In this document: one piece after another, positions 12,930-25,715 of the stretch
How positions within the stretch are numbered: the first letter of the stretch is position 1
How the letters are laid out: each line of letters starts with the position of its first letter
Assembly (NCBI GenBank): GCA_033065855.1
Contig: JAVXUO010002020.1
Coordinates: 55,927-119,926 of the forward strand
Direction of reading: 5' to 3'
Length of the DNA: 64,000 bases
DNA from: Escallonia rubra
Taxonomy: Eukaryota; Streptophyta; Magnoliopsida; Escalloniales; Escalloniaceae
Program-made: the position numbers and the translations under genes
Notes under the pieces: generated by a model
The model's input: the letters and a program-made list of their open reading frames with translations, nothing else
What the model was told of the DNA's origin: nothing
Database searches by the model: none

Positions 12930-14455
12930 CAACACACACCCGCCCCACCCATCCACGTACAGCCACACCCCCACACAAACACGTGCCCGCGCCATACACC
13001 ATAACCATAATTTCTCTAAATTTTTGGCGAATCCATGGTGTAAACTAAGGCTATGACCATTATTCATCTAAATTTCCTCTGTCCGGATAATAAGAATTTT
13101 CTTCTAACTCAATATATATTGATAATTAACTATCACTAAATATTTCATCCCAACAAAAGGGGTGTCAAGAGTCAGGTTCCAATCCTGGGATCCGTAGGTT
13201 ATTGGCCAGCGCCGCAGCTTAAGACCCTCTCTAAGTTCTCCTCTTTATTGGTTCTTGCAAGGGCTTGCTCCCTCTGACCTTTCTTGTTTAATACATCCAC
13301 CAGTCAGTAGAAGAACTTGTCATTTCTGCTGTTCTTTCGAGAGCCCTGATGATAATTCATATCCTCCTTTTGATGCTCTCCAATATCCCCTGTTCCCCGT
13401 ATAAAAAGAAAGCTGCAAATATCAAAAAATTTGAAACTTGAAGCAGTTGAATTTGAAATTTTTTGTATATGAAAGTAGTATATAGTGTCCAATTGTTTCT
13501 GGTAATGCTTGTAAAGCTCTCAAATTACATAACCGAAGATTTTTGTTCGAAAAATTTCGAAGTAGGTTTCCATGCTAGGCAGTATGAATGTATGATACTG
13601 GTGTTGCTAGAGAGAAGCAACCATTGTCTTTTAGCCCTTGGAAGAGAGAGAGAATCTATCCCACTTGATTTATGCCAATATCCACAGAGAGTTCTCTCAA
13701 ACATGCTTTGCCCGTTAAGCTTTAGCAAAACCAGATTTGAAGTCGCAAGCAAAGTCAAGCTCCTAGATCACGGAATGAAGCTTACAAGCTGAGCAGTTAT
13801 TTTCGCTACCAGTAAAGCATTTAACCACCAAAAAACTGGCAAGGTGGTTGATGTCTAAAAATTAGAAGTAATTCTCAAAGTTTTTACCTTTACTGTATAC
13901 GCTGAAGTCAGACTATTGGGTCCTTATCAGGCATCATTACAACACTGGATGCCTGTGGTACGAATGAGCTCGTCGATCTTTCGTAGAACTTCCATACCAT
14001 TGCTATACCATTACGAGACTGTTCATCACAACTGTTACTCCACAAGGGAAGGCGCCTCCAAGCTTGAGCAACTCGAAATCCTCGTAGCGTCTTTGTAAAT
14101 ATGAAGTGAATAAAAAAAATCGTCAATGTCAAATTTATCATCGGTAGAGTTGCATCAAATACCCCACCATTAGAACCCAGAGTAAGTCAAGTATGCAATC
14201 TCTTTTGGTGTTTAACTGTCTTCTTCCTATCATAATCGCTATCACTAGAGTTGATCTGATACAAGTAAAAGAAAATGAAAGGAGCAACCAATATAGCTTG
14301 GAAAAGTTGTCTTTCATTTTTTCGTGTATTCCTAGGACAGGAAAATGTTCACTCCCATTTTCTTGCTGCTTGGGCGGACAATGTAACATGTCTGGCACTG
14401 TTCCATCGTCTTCCCTTCCTAATCACACTGCTCGTGAAAAAAGACACAACAGTGT
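12930..14455. repeat. Cluster repeat R1, copy 2 (truncated unit)
   Basis: This matches 1255-2925 closely, minus a segment of about 100 bp that copy 1 has near 2670-2760. It begins right where unit A's upstream block ends, so it reads as the start of another cluster unit. Its NLR is missing: AT-rich repeat and Helitron-like DNA follows at 14456. Confidence 0.75.
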
Positions 14456-17053
14456 TCTTTCTTTTTTACTTCATTAGTTAAGTCTAATTATATCACATTG
14501 AACTTTAAGATACATAAGCTTTTATAAGTGTTCTTTCCTTTTTACCTTTCTAACTTATGCGTCACATCATTTTATTTATTTTAATGTCCTTTTTTTTTTA
14601 CACAACTTTAACTCTTTACTAAAATTTATTATTAAAATATTTGTGACGTTATTGTACCAATAGTTGTAAACCTTTTAAAACTAGAAAAACAATTCTAAAA
14701 TTTTAAGTATATAACATTGAACTTTCAAATACATTACCCTTTTTAGTGTTTTTTTTTCTTTGCCCCCCTCTTACTTGCATGTAATCGCATTTATTTTGGT
14801 CATTTTATTTTTTTTCCCTACTTATTAAATATGTATTATAATTTATTGTTAAAAAATTATGGCTCTTATTGACCCAATTTTTGTAAACCTTTTAAAATTA
14901 GGATACTAACTCTAAAGTTTTTAAAACACTACCTAATGAAATATAGTTATATATTAGGCCTTAATTTTGACTGTTAATACCTTAAGTGCACTTTAAAATA
15001 ACAAAATAATATCTCACAAATATAAAATATGAAGACTACGTAACTAAAATAAAGATTAATACTTAACATATTTTTATATAAGCAATATATGAAACGAATA
15101 TGACTTCATTTTTAGATATCTTTGAAATGCTAAAATAACAATTTATTTCACAAATTAATTTTAGAATAATATTTCAAAGTCTATAGTAGAAATCATATAC
15201 TGTATTGAATGCCCAAAACAAAGAATCAAATATAACACATTCTTAAATTCGTTACTATAGAAAATCTTCAAAAACATATAAAAAAGGCACCTCCAAAAAT
15301 TGTTGAATAACCTGATCTTGAAAGTGAAACAATTAAACACAGGGATTGTCACTATAATGCTATGCTATTTCTTTTATAAGATTGATTCTATCTTTTAAAG
15401 TGATGGTTAACTAAGAAATTTTTAGCCACTAGCTAGGTCATAGGAAGATGCCTACAGCCTTCCATACGGTGAAACTCGATGGTCATTGTATACTCTTAAT
15501 GACACTTATTTATTGACTTTTAAAAATATACTTTTAAAAATTGTCACCTATGGTATCAACAAAAATGATACTAAGCATATTTATCGACCATTAACTGTTT
15601 TGTATAGAGGGTTGGAGAGATTTTCATGGACAGTAGGTAAAAATAATTCATTGTTTGAAATGAATTAAATTACTGCACGTGCTTCCATTTCAGTTCCAAT
15701 GCCTATTTACGTCTACACAATAAATTAATAATTGTATAGTTCGTGCACATTTTTTAGGATTTTTCTTTTCCAATACAAATGACTGCGGCCGTTTTTTAAT
15801 TCATTATGTTCGAATTCATGTATATATACATGGTAATCTACAAAAAATAATGTTAAATTTTTTATATTCTAACATCATAAACTTCTATAATCACCATAAT
15901 GTATTATAAGCTTAGAACTTAATGAACAATCTACAAATTAAAGATTACGTATAAGAATTTTGTAACTTTACGCAATTATATCCCCATCTATAACAGTTTA
16001 GACAACTTTACAAATATTTACCGCTATATAATTGTTTAGCCTAAAAAATAATAAAAAATATTTTGTAAAATGATATGACATTTTTATGATCATTCAGACA
16101 AAAATAAACTGTAAAATGCATATATATTTTAAAATTAATTGTCTTAAAATATTCAAAATTAAATGGATGGTCGAAATAGTGCTAAACATGACGATGACGT
16201 AAAGTAATTAGAATACAAATATTGTCACTATAAAACTATAGTTTCTTTTTTCAGGATTATATCCACATTTTAAAAGGTTGTTTGCTGAAAGGAAATAAAT
16301 TAGCTCCACTTACTTTCTTTTTTGGTCTAAGGTTTTCATGGCATGTTTTTGAGTAGGTTTATCGGTCTACACAATAATTTACTAAGAAATCGTTGGCGCC
16401 TTTTTTGTACTTTCTTTTATAAACTTTAAATTTCATTGTAGAGGACTTTAGTAGATGTCTAATTTAAAATATGGCAAGGAATCCTTTTAGAGGTTCTTAT
16501 AAAAAAAAACTTTTGATCAATGATGCGCCATATAACATGGAAAACTAAAACAATGTCCCACATTTATATGGATATGGTAAGCAAAATAAATAGCGTAAAT
16601 ATAATTTGTGTATTAATTCTTGAAATTTAACTTTTTTGTACAAAAACAAAATTTGTACTTAAAATACTAAAGAACAAAGTAACATTCTAATTTGAAGTGA
16701 AATAATTGATTACTCATTTTATGTTTCACTTTTTGAATACTTTATTTTGAACTTTGGAATTTTACCAATTTTTAGCATTATAACATGCTTTACTATTATA
16801 AAATAATTTCGGTAATATGTTTTCATTGAATTTCTCTTGATTATGATATTGCTTATATGTGAAGTGCATGAATGCGATATGTTTTGAAATCGATGGTTCA
16901 CTTTAAGTGAATACGGATAAATTGTAATTTTCAAAACCATTGACATGATGCTTAAATACTCAACCTTAACTCCACCAAAATAAGTTAAAACTCAAACATA
17001 CTTATAGCGTTTAAATAGAACTCACCCGGGCCTTGCCCGGGTTACTGAACTAG
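14456..17053. other. AT-rich gene-free stretch ending in a Helitron 3' terminus
   Basis: No gene seen. The right edge has a perfect stem CCCGGGCCTTGCCCGGG (17024-17040) followed by CTAG at 17050-17053 and a T, a strong Helitron 3' terminus. A clean 5' end was not found; a TCTAATTATA motif at 14483 is a weak candidate because it follows G rather than A. Parts at 15950-16230 resemble 43860-44130. Confidence 0.5.
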
Positions 17054-17222
17054 TAATATATAATAAGCGAAGCGAGACCTTCTTTACGAGACACGTCATC
17101 ACAGAAATAACTTCTTTACTTGACACATCATCACTTTATGTTGTGAAATAGAACTATAACTATTATAAGAGTTACTAAAAGTCTAAAATACTATGATGGA
17201 TAGGGTCTTATTTCTTCGTAAG

Positions 17223-17268
<46 letters not shown>

Positions 17269-18090
17269 TAAACCTTATATAATTAAAAAAATAATGATAA
17301 ACGTTCTGAAACTCTAACTAATTAATGGGCTAACTTATTAGGATTTAATTTTGTGTATTGAATCTTCAAAACCACTCTCCAATATGAATATAAAAATTCA
17401 TATATCTAAAAAACGAAAATAATATTATTATCTTGAATGGGGTCCTCTATTCAAGCGAAGCAAGACCTTCTTTATGCGATACATTATCGCAGAAATAACT
17501 TATTTACTAGACACATCATCACTTTATGTTTTCAATGTGAAATAAAATTATAACCATTATAAGAGTTGCTAAAAGTCTGAAATATTATCATGGATGTTTC
17601 CAATGTGAAATATAACTATAACCATTATAAGAATTACTAAAAGTCTGAAATACTATCATGGATAGGGTCCTCATTTCTTGATAAGTTAATTTCTATATTA
17701 GTAAGCCTTATATAATTAAAAAAATAATTCTAAACGTTCTAAAACTCTAACCAATTAATGGACTAACTTATTAGGATTTAATTTTGTGTACTGAATCCTC
17801 AAAACCACTCTCCAATATGAATATAAAAATTCATATATCTAAAAAACGTAAATAATATTATTATCTTGAATGTGGTCTTCTATATAAGCGAAACAAAACC
17901 TTATTTACGCGACACATCATCGCAGAAATAACTTATTTACTTGACACATCATCACTTTATGTTTCTAATGTCAAATAGAATTATAACCATTATAAGAGTT
18001 GCTAAAAGTCTGAAATACTATCATGGATAGGGTTCTTATTTCTTGATAAGTTAATTTTTATATTAGCAAGCCTTATATAATTGAATATAT
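17054..18090. repeat. Three imperfect tandem units of about 400 bp
   Basis: Units start near 17069, 17454 and 17887 with AAGCGAARCRARACCTT and share the motifs GACACATCATCACTTTATG and CCACTCTCCAATATGAATAT. The first unit carries a (TA)n run at 17227-17264. The units lie directly behind the Helitron end at 17053 and resemble sequence behind the other Helitron ends (1175, 10350, 45909), so they may be Helitron-associated. No coding capacity. Confidence 0.6.
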
Positions 18091-18480
18091 AAGGCTTACT
18101 ATAATATGATATTGAAATTGAAAGTAAAAACACAGGGACTTACAAGTTTTTTAATCAGAAAGTATTAGATCGGCAACACCAGGAGGGACCGGTGTCATTG
18201 ATCCAGTGCATTTTGAATTTAGAGACTATCGGATTGACGCCAGTCCAATGACCAGTGCCTCCGATCCAACAGTTTAATTACCGCTTCAGTTTAAACCTTG
18301 GGGGTGGTTTTTTGAACTAAACTTCATATTTCAATTATTTGAAATATATCCTTCTCTGTCTCTTTAAAAACTCTGAAATTCTTTATAAGCATCCTTTGAG
18401 TTTTACGCGAAGTGAGTTTTTGGTAGTATTAGAGGAATGTAAAAGTGCAGTCTTCAATGCTCATTGAAACTGGGGATCCT
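18091..18480. other. Gene-free spacer
   Basis: About 390 bp with no recognisable gene or repeat. It ends at the target duplication of the next hAT element. Confidence 0.4.
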
Positions 18481-19967
18481 ATCCTTGCCAGGGGCGGACG
18501 CACGTTGGGACAAGGGGGGGCTGAAGCACCCCCTGACTTCTGGGGAAAAAAATTAATTTTTTTTTTGGGAATCGCGCTGACCCCGTTCCCGAGATCCCGT
18601 TCCCCAATCCCTGATACACCGTTCCCCGAGAGAGGCACAATCGACTCTCTCTCTCTCTCTCTCTCACGGTCTCACCGGCGACCGTCACCGGTGGACAGTG
18701 AACCGACCGGCGACAGATCCCACCCACCGGCCACCTTGACCTTCAGTCCTTCACTCCCCTTCGCTCCTTCAGACAGGAGCTTCGAGCCTTCGACGACGAC
18801 GAGGGAGTCACGACGGAGTGATGCCGTGAGCGGTGAGCCCGTGACCGGACGACGACCTCCCACTGTCCCGCGAGTCCCGCGACGCGCCGACGCCCTTGAA
18901 GAACCAGATCGGACCTCCTTACCGCCTCAGTCACGGCCACGGCGCCTCACTCCAGCGAAGCACAAATCGGCGATGACGACCACTAGCCCACGACATTCGA
19001 CACGAAGCCACGACGGATGGCGACGTCTACTGGATCTTGATCTACGCCGCTATGCTTCGACAGACGGCCTCACGGCGACCTCTGCACCGGCAGCACCGGT
19101 CTGAGTTCTGAAGACCTCCGTCCTCCGGTCACTCCACCAGTCCACCGGCGTTGAGCTCCCAAATCCCAATCTTCTTCGATCTTCACCACCGGCGGAGCAA
19201 TCGGCGACAAAGGTATGTTCCGATTCACCTTAATCTTGCCATGATGCCATCTCTACAACTCTACAAGATTTATTTGACTTTTTTTTTCTAAAGATCAATG
19301 ATGTTCGATGTTAGTAGATTTCTGGTCTGATCATATCAATGGATGAACAACAAAGATGTTCAGCATACAGTAACTCCTCATTATTCAATTTTGTAGAAGC
19401 AAAAGCATTCTAGGTTAGTTATCTAGTTTGATTTTCCAGCATGGCTGCATGGGTAATTATTGATTGATGATTATTGAGATTATTGATTATTAATTGTGAT
19501 TATTGTTTATGGATTATTGATTATTTGAGTTCCAAATTGTGATTATTGATTATTGATTGAGATTGTTGACGGAGGATGGGACCCAATTGGATTGAATGTG
19601 TGATTTAGTTGAATGGTAGGTTGAAATCAAGTTAATTAGGTTAACGTGATAACGAAACATGACTGGAAAAGTAAAAGAATAAAATTATTTGATTGATAAT
19701 TTACTGGGAAAAATGTCTTCAAAGCTATTGGGAATGAGGCTATTATCAAGCGCTACCAATCTTCGGCGCCTCATCGGGTAGTTATTTAGTACTTTTGTTT
19801 GTAAACTCTGAAATATCTATTTTGTATTCGTTTCTTTCGTATTTTTTGTGTATTATCAAAAAGCGCACCTTTTTTTTTTGCCATTTTACTTATAAAATAA
19901 TTTATTAATTTTGATATATTTTTAGCACCCCCTGGGGTGAAATCCTGGTTCCGCCCCTGATCCTTGT
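18481..19967. mobile_element. Non-autonomous hAT element, 1471 bp
   Basis: The element at 18489-19959 starts CAGGGGCGGA and ends TCCGCCCCTG. Flanking 8-mers ATCCTTGC and ATCCTTGT form a target duplication with one mismatch. Inside each end lie short GGGGG/CCCCC tracts. A GC-rich stretch with CT repeats (18640-19200) is followed by AT-rich DNA with no transposase. The 219-residue open frame across 18445-19104 is low-complexity R/P/S/T sequence that starts outside the element, so I do not call it a gene. Related to the elements at 6623 and 21033. Confidence 0.9.
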
Positions 19968-20706
19968 GATAGATTTTCCTTAAGACTATTTGCACCATAA
20001 GGCGGGAAAATACAATCTTAAAACAGTTTCCTAGAAGTGTTTTGCCCAACAACAAGAGTGTTCTTAGAATTTTCCTTGTTGAATATTCTAAGTCCACACA
20101 GTTCCTCCAAAATTCCTACATACAACAACCTAAACTTGGTTTGCCAGCTCTTTATGGGGCGAGTGCGAATACTGAGGTTTCATTTTCAATGAACCTCTGT
20201 GTTTATTTCATTCCCGCTCTAGTATTGGGTCTCTTGAAGAGAATTAAATAATCTGCAGATGCATCTCTCATAAAACTTGTTTCACCTGTGGTGGATTTGA
20301 ATCATTTTATGCTGGCATTCTTAGCTGCGTAGGTAGTTCATACCTTGTAATTGGTTTTACTTCTGATACACTGTTGGTGTAAAACAAAACTTATCCGAGC
20401 ATTTTTAATCTGTTTAATATGCTTAACTTCACAGTTATAACACGTGTTAATCTTGCATCCTGGTCCATCCCATATAAACATGCATTTAAACTGTTGTTTT
20501 GATATTGAAGTAGCATTGAAGAACTTCTTATCTCCCAAAAAGTTTCCAAATTGTAGCGCATTGAATCCCATACGAAAATGTATCTAACAGCTCAAAAAAT
20601 GTTACGCGTAGATTGATTACATGCATCGTCATCGTGACATTTCAAATAAAACTGGAAACTTCTCTTCCTTTTTGCCCGTATGAAACTGGATTTGGCAAAT
20701 GTGCAG
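19968..20706. other. Region upstream of the kinase relic
   Basis: No gene recognised. If the kinase relic once had its first exon (signal peptide, LRRs, membrane segment), it is not visible here. A polypyrimidine-poor GTGCAG at 20701-20706 could be the old splice acceptor. Confidence 0.4.
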
Positions 20707-22554
20707 GTACAAAATCAGCACGAGCAAAGCCACTGCACTGGACGTCATGCTTGAAAATAGCTGAAGACGTAGCACAAGGCCTTTCCTACATCCACCAAGC
20801 ATGGAGGCTTGTCCATGGCAATCTCAAGTCCTCTAACGTCCTCCTCGGCTCCGACTTCGAGGCCTGTCTCACCGACTACTGCCTCTCAGTCTTTGCCAAC
20901 CTATCCAACGATGATGACCCCAATTCTGCTGCCTACAAAGCGCCCGAAATTCGCAAGTTGAACCACCAAGCAACGTCCAAATCCGATGTGTACTCATTCG
21001 GAATCCTTCTGCTTGAACTTTTAACTGGCAAGCAAGGGCGGACCTGTGTGGGAACTAGGGGGGGCTAGTGCACCCCCCGGAATTTTGAAAAAAATAAAAA
21101 TAAAAAATTTCGGGAAATTGCACCCTGTCTCCTGTGACCCCGTTCCCCGAGACCCCATCCGCTCTGCCTCTCAGTCTCTCACCCCTCTCTCTCTCTCTCT
21201 CTCTCTCTCTTCATGACCACCGACCGGTGACTACACTCCGACCGTGAGTCTATGACGACGGCGACGGCCACTGCCCGAGCTGTGACCAGATCTGAACGCC
21301 AGATCGTTTCTCGAGCTCCGCCTGTGCTGCTGTGAGACTGACAGTGACGGGCGACGCTGCGATGGCCAAGTTGCCAACGACTGTGCAGCTGCAGCCTGCA
21401 GGTGACGCCGCAACTGACCGACGGGCGACGGTGACCGGTCACCGGCGAGCTTCTCTCATTCTCTGCTCTCTGCTGCTAGCTGACTGCTGTTACTTCCCAT
21501 CTTGAGGTAAGCTGCTTCTTTATCTTGACATTGTAGTTTTATTTCTTGAAATTATAGTTTAATTTCAGTAATTGATTATATAGAAATTTAAAAAATATGT
21601 TTGTTTAATTTTCTTGTTAATTCTTAATTGGTAAGCAGAAATTATGCCTTGATTATATATATTTATGTTCCCTAATGAAAATGCTAAACCAAATAATGAA
21701 TTATGCCTTGATTATATATATTGCAGAAATTATTGGTGATTTGGTGGAAGTTGGAACACCTTAATTATTTGGTTAATTTGATTTACTAATTCTTAATTGG
21801 CTAATTGCTTTTCTAATTCATAAATTAGTGCATAGATAGTTTATAATTGTGCTGGAATGTGACGTTGAGCTTGAGTTTGTTTGGCTATTTAATTTTAAAA
21901 TTGGGAAGTAGAAAATATATTGTTTTGTTGGAATTTGATGTTGTGTTGAGATTGTGAGGTGGAGCTTGAGCTTGGAAGCGGAGGTTGATCTTGAAATGTT
22001 ATTTAGTTTTAAAATTGGGAGTTTGATATTGAGCTTGAAATGTACAGTTATTTAACTATGTGAATTTGTGTTGAGAACTGAGATTTAGAGATTTTATTCC
22101 AATGTGTGTGTGTGTGTGTGTGTTTTTTTTTTCCAAAATGAAAAAGTTTTTTAAAAAGAAAGGAAAATTGACAGAATCCTCGCAGTCTAATCAAGATAAT
22201 ATTATTTTACTAACAAAAAATTTTGGCTATTATTTTACTCACAATTTTTTTTGGTGAATTCGATATAATTTTTGCACCCCCTGAAAAAAAAATATGGTTC
22301 CGCCCCTGCTGGCAAGCCTCCATCACAACACCCGTATCTGGTGCCAGACGATCTGATCAACTGGGTCAGGTCTGCTAGGGATGAAGATGGCGGAGATGAC
22401 AACCGGCTTGTGATGCTTCTTGAGGTGGCTATAGGTTGTAGTGCAACATTGCCTGAGCAAGCCGACCATGTGGCTAGTACTGAAGACGATACAAGAGATT
22501 AAAGAGGTTGTAATGCAGGATGGTGAAATGGATGCGCTTACAGGGGCACCCTAA
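20707..22554 (+). pseudogene. LRR receptor-like kinase, last-exon relic split by a hAT element
   Basis: The relic encodes the C-terminal lobe of a plasma-membrane LRR receptor-like kinase. The first part (20707-21032) reads from [20 protein letters not shown] through [12 protein letters not shown] and YKAPEIRK to LLLELLTGK. After the insertion it resumes with PPSQHPYLVPDDLINWVRSA and LEVAIGCS. The catalytic loop has HGN in place of HRD and the activation loop has TDY in place of DFG, as in predicted inactive LRR kinases of the At5g67200 type. A short deletion after PEQ (near 22457) shifts the frame; the old C-terminus can still be followed to TAA at 22552. The N-terminal exon is not found. 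Breaks: missing exon 1, 1276-bp insertion, 3' frameshift. Confidence 0.88.
21025..22316. mobile_element. Non-autonomous hAT element, 1276 bp, in the kinase exon
   Basis: The element at 21033-22308 has ends CAAGGGCGGACC / GGTTCCGCCCCTG and a perfect 8-bp target duplication CTGGCAAG (21025-21032, 22309-22316). Removing the element and one duplication restores the kinase reading frame. It shares with the 18489 element a G-run/C-run hairpin near the left end, a (CT)n tract and GCACCCCCTG near the right end. A short frame from ATG 22138 (MKKFFKKKGKL, then S/Q/N-rich) resembles the start of transposases of TTF/zf-MYM-type hAT elements, suggesting an internally deleted derivative. The last point is from memory only. 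Confidence 0.92.
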
Positions 22555-24248
22555 TTATACTTGTTGCACTACACTTGACTTGAGAGAGAGCCAAAAAGGA
22601 CAAAGATAGTCACAGGCAAATCTATTCTATTTGCCTATTAATTCACTTTTTAACTTTGAAATAACATATCCTTGATGGCTTGCTCAAATGCTAACCTGCT
22701 AAAGTTGCTTGGTTCAGTTGCTGCCCTGGCCTGGTAGGTATAGCGAGACTATAAATAGAAACTGTTGTAGCTACCATTCCACTATCATATGGCCTATATT
22801 TTCAAGTTAGGGATAATATCACTATAATTCCTTGCATTTTGGGTAAGTACAATCAAAGACACTGCCTTTGCAAAGTGCACATTCATTTAAAAAATATGAA
22901 ACAATTGTATTAGATTCTCCGAATGTCAGGGTTGTGTGACCACGTGTTTTCAAAATACTATCACTATCTTTTAATTTTTGAATACGCATAAAAGCCAACA
23001 CACATTCTTTGTTCCCCTCTTCTTTGCCTTCTTTCCCCGTCGCCCATTTTCTTCTCCATGCCCTTTTCCTCTCATTCTGCCCCCTTATCTCTCTCTCTCG
23101 TGTTGCCACATCACGCGAAAACTACCTCACTAACCATCACCAATCACCGCCCTCAACAACCAGCACCAACTACTGCTACTCCACCTCAATCGCCTGTAGC
23201 ACCACTGACACCCTCAATAGCCACTGCCCTCCTCCACGAACGGCACCGCCCTTAACTCGTAGTGGTGCCGCTTGTGACCTCACAAGGCCTGTTTGGTGGG
23301 GAAGGACTTGTGGTAAATAGAGCACTCATGGATCCTACCCCGTGGCTGGCAATGGCGACTATGGTAGTGGTGAAAGTTTTGTTACCGTCGGCATTGCACA
23401 GCCAAATTCGAATGCTAATCAACGCCTTGCAAAAATCTCGGCCCACCTCGACCCTCACCATCTCCAGGTTTGCTTTCACTACATACCCATGTATGATCTT
23501 GTTGTCTCTCAATCGGAATTTTGTCTCCTTTTGACGGCTTAGAACCCGTTTGGTATTGATTCTAAAAAGCAGATTTCAGTTTACAATATTAATAATTTCT
23601 AAAATCAGATTTCATCTACTTTAATTAAAATCAGTTTGAAGTTTGGCGAATTTATTTGTAAACTAACTTAAAGTTGCGAAAAGTGTTTGGTTTAAATCAG
23701 TTCCACTATGCCAAAATGACCATAAATGACACATAATCAATAAAAAATTAATATCCATTTAAAAAGACAATTTTAAAATAATTTTCTTTGTAAATAACTA
23801 TAATATACAAATAAATTATCGAAAAGCTATTTTCACCCACCTAAATAAGTTGTTTATTTCTTAGTTGAAATTATAAAGACTCACAATCTCAAATTAGTGC
23901 TTATATTATAATAATTTTCCCAAATTAGTCAAAATGTATGAGATGTCATTTTGTGAGAAATTGAGAATAATATGGTAAATTAAAAGGTCAAACCTGATTA
24001 TGAGAAAAATGATTAATTCATAATCCTCATTTTCCAGGATTATGAATTTAATCAGTTTTTAGTTTTTTGAGGCATATTATTCTCTTATTATTATTATTTT
24101 GGTCAAACACCAACATACCTTATTTAAACTATCCCAAAATCAATCACAAATATCATCTTACTGAGTTTTGCGTGATTTTAACTTGTGGGCTATAGATGAA
24201 GGCGGGTTCGGGTCTGGCCAAGTGAAGTGCCGGACAAGAGGTGGATTA
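22555..24248. other. Gene-free stretch
   Basis: No gene supported. It contains a C/T-rich segment (23010-23260) whose open frames are low-complexity, and AT-rich DNA with many short inverted motifs from 23560 to 24150. Confidence 0.4.
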
Positions 24249-24344
24249 TCCGGATTCAAGGTGGCAACAGTGGGTGCTGCAGGAGGCATATGCCAGCCAC
24301 TTGCTCTGCTTATGAAGATGAATCCCTTGTTATCACTCATGCAC
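24249..24344 (+). pseudogene. Malate dehydrogenase N-terminal fragment
   Basis: About 32 codons read [20 protein letters not shown] followed by [12 protein letters not shown]. This matches the first beta-strand, NAD-binding glycine motif and first helix of plant NAD-malate dehydrogenase (organellar/glyoxysomal type, where the usual form is GAAGGIGQ; here one Gly is Cys). Similarity stops abruptly on both sides: the next expected residues (LYDV) are replaced. It is probably a captured or decayed gene piece. Confidence 0.72.
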
Positions 24345-25715
24345 ACAGATGCAGCGTGGGTGCGCGCGTGCAGATTTCTGTGATTGGCGGTGTTGCCGTG
24401 GCAAGAAAAAGACTGAGAATTATCAAATAAAAAGAAAGGTAATGAGGAACACAAACTTGTATTTTCACAAGATTTTTTAACAATGCAGACGTTCTGTTTG
24501 TTTAAAGGACACAAGTGCTATTATATTCCTTGGTTGTAACTTATCATGGCAGGTGAGAATTTGCTCTTCTGGTGCCTCACCATCTTTGGTCAGCTGTCTC
24601 CTTAGTTTGAAGCCGAGGACCAAGTAATTGCTGATCTCATTTAATGTTCCACCGAAGATTGAGAGTGGACTTGTTTATTTAGTGGGAACACCTCTACTGG
24701 TCATGCAGAAAGCTGGGCAGAAATGGACAAGTGGATACTTTCGAGTAAAGCTATTTTTTTCAAAATTTAATCATTTGAGACTCTGAATAATAGACAATTT
24801 TAGAAATAACAGCACTACTTTGAAACCTTTTAATTGGTCGAATCATTAAAAAATTTCTCTAAGTTGGTGTCAATAATCACAAAATAAGAAAGTGAGCCTT
24901 TTCTTATAGACACAAGAAAGAGTGTCTTATTTCAAGGGATTTGGATATATACTTTTCGTCAGAGGGATTGTCGATATATATTTTTGTTTAAAGGGATTCT
25001 CCGGTATATGTTTTGGATTAGCGTCGCTCTTTCCACATTCATATCTATCGTTTAATGCAAACAATAATTCTTCACATTCGAAACAAAATGAATCTTTCCA
25101 TTCTAAAGTACTTAGCTGATGATTTGTCACATACTTTGACAATTACGGCATTACTCTATGTTTTCATGGTAGCAAGTAGCAAGTGACACACTTAACACGG
25201 TCATACACATGTCGTACGCGGCAGCATGTAATCCATGGGGCAGGATTATTATAATAATCCCAACATACTTGCCTACAACTAGTCACAAAATATCGTTTGT
25301 CGTAGTATTCATTTGTTTCTTATCTTCATTTTCTGCATGTTTTTGTTTCAAAGAAATTTTTAATTTTTTTTTTCTGGTTTAGGCAATAAGGAGTATATTC
25401 GAGCTAACTTAACATTAACGGAGGCTAAAAGAAGAAAATAAATTTTATTGACCACCATACCACCCCCTTACGGCTAGAAGAGAAAAAGTGTGAGAGGAAA
25501 ATCTGAAAAGTATCCTGGAAACCCGACTATGAGAATTCAGACCCAGTACCAACTAACAAGTTGGATCGGAAACCCAATACACAAAAAGGGAACAGGCCCA
25601 CGGGCCTCTTTAGAAATCCATTTCCACACACTTTCATCGTTGTGTCCTTCACCGGTAAACGAAACACTCGTGCAAAATGAACTCTTTCGCACAAAATCTA
25701 AGGCGGTGAAATGCC
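24345..25715. other. Gene-free stretch and upstream region of the 25716 relic
   Basis: No gene recognised. The last 200 bp may include the old 5' leader and promoter of the pseudogene starting at 25716, but I see no clear TATA box. Confidence 0.35.

Noticed and set aside
13174..13200. GGTTCCAATCCTGGGATCC resembling a tRNA T-arm
   Set aside because: No acceptor stem, D-arm or anticodon arm can be drawn around it; it belongs to repeat R1.
14483..17053. A full Helitron from 14483 to 17053
   Set aside because: Only the 3' end is convincing. The candidate 5' TC follows G instead of A and lacks other 5' features.
18445..19104. 219-residue open frame
   Set aside because: It starts outside and runs into a hAT element, is low-complexity R/P/S/T-rich, and has overlapping open frames on the other strand, as GC-rich DNA often does.
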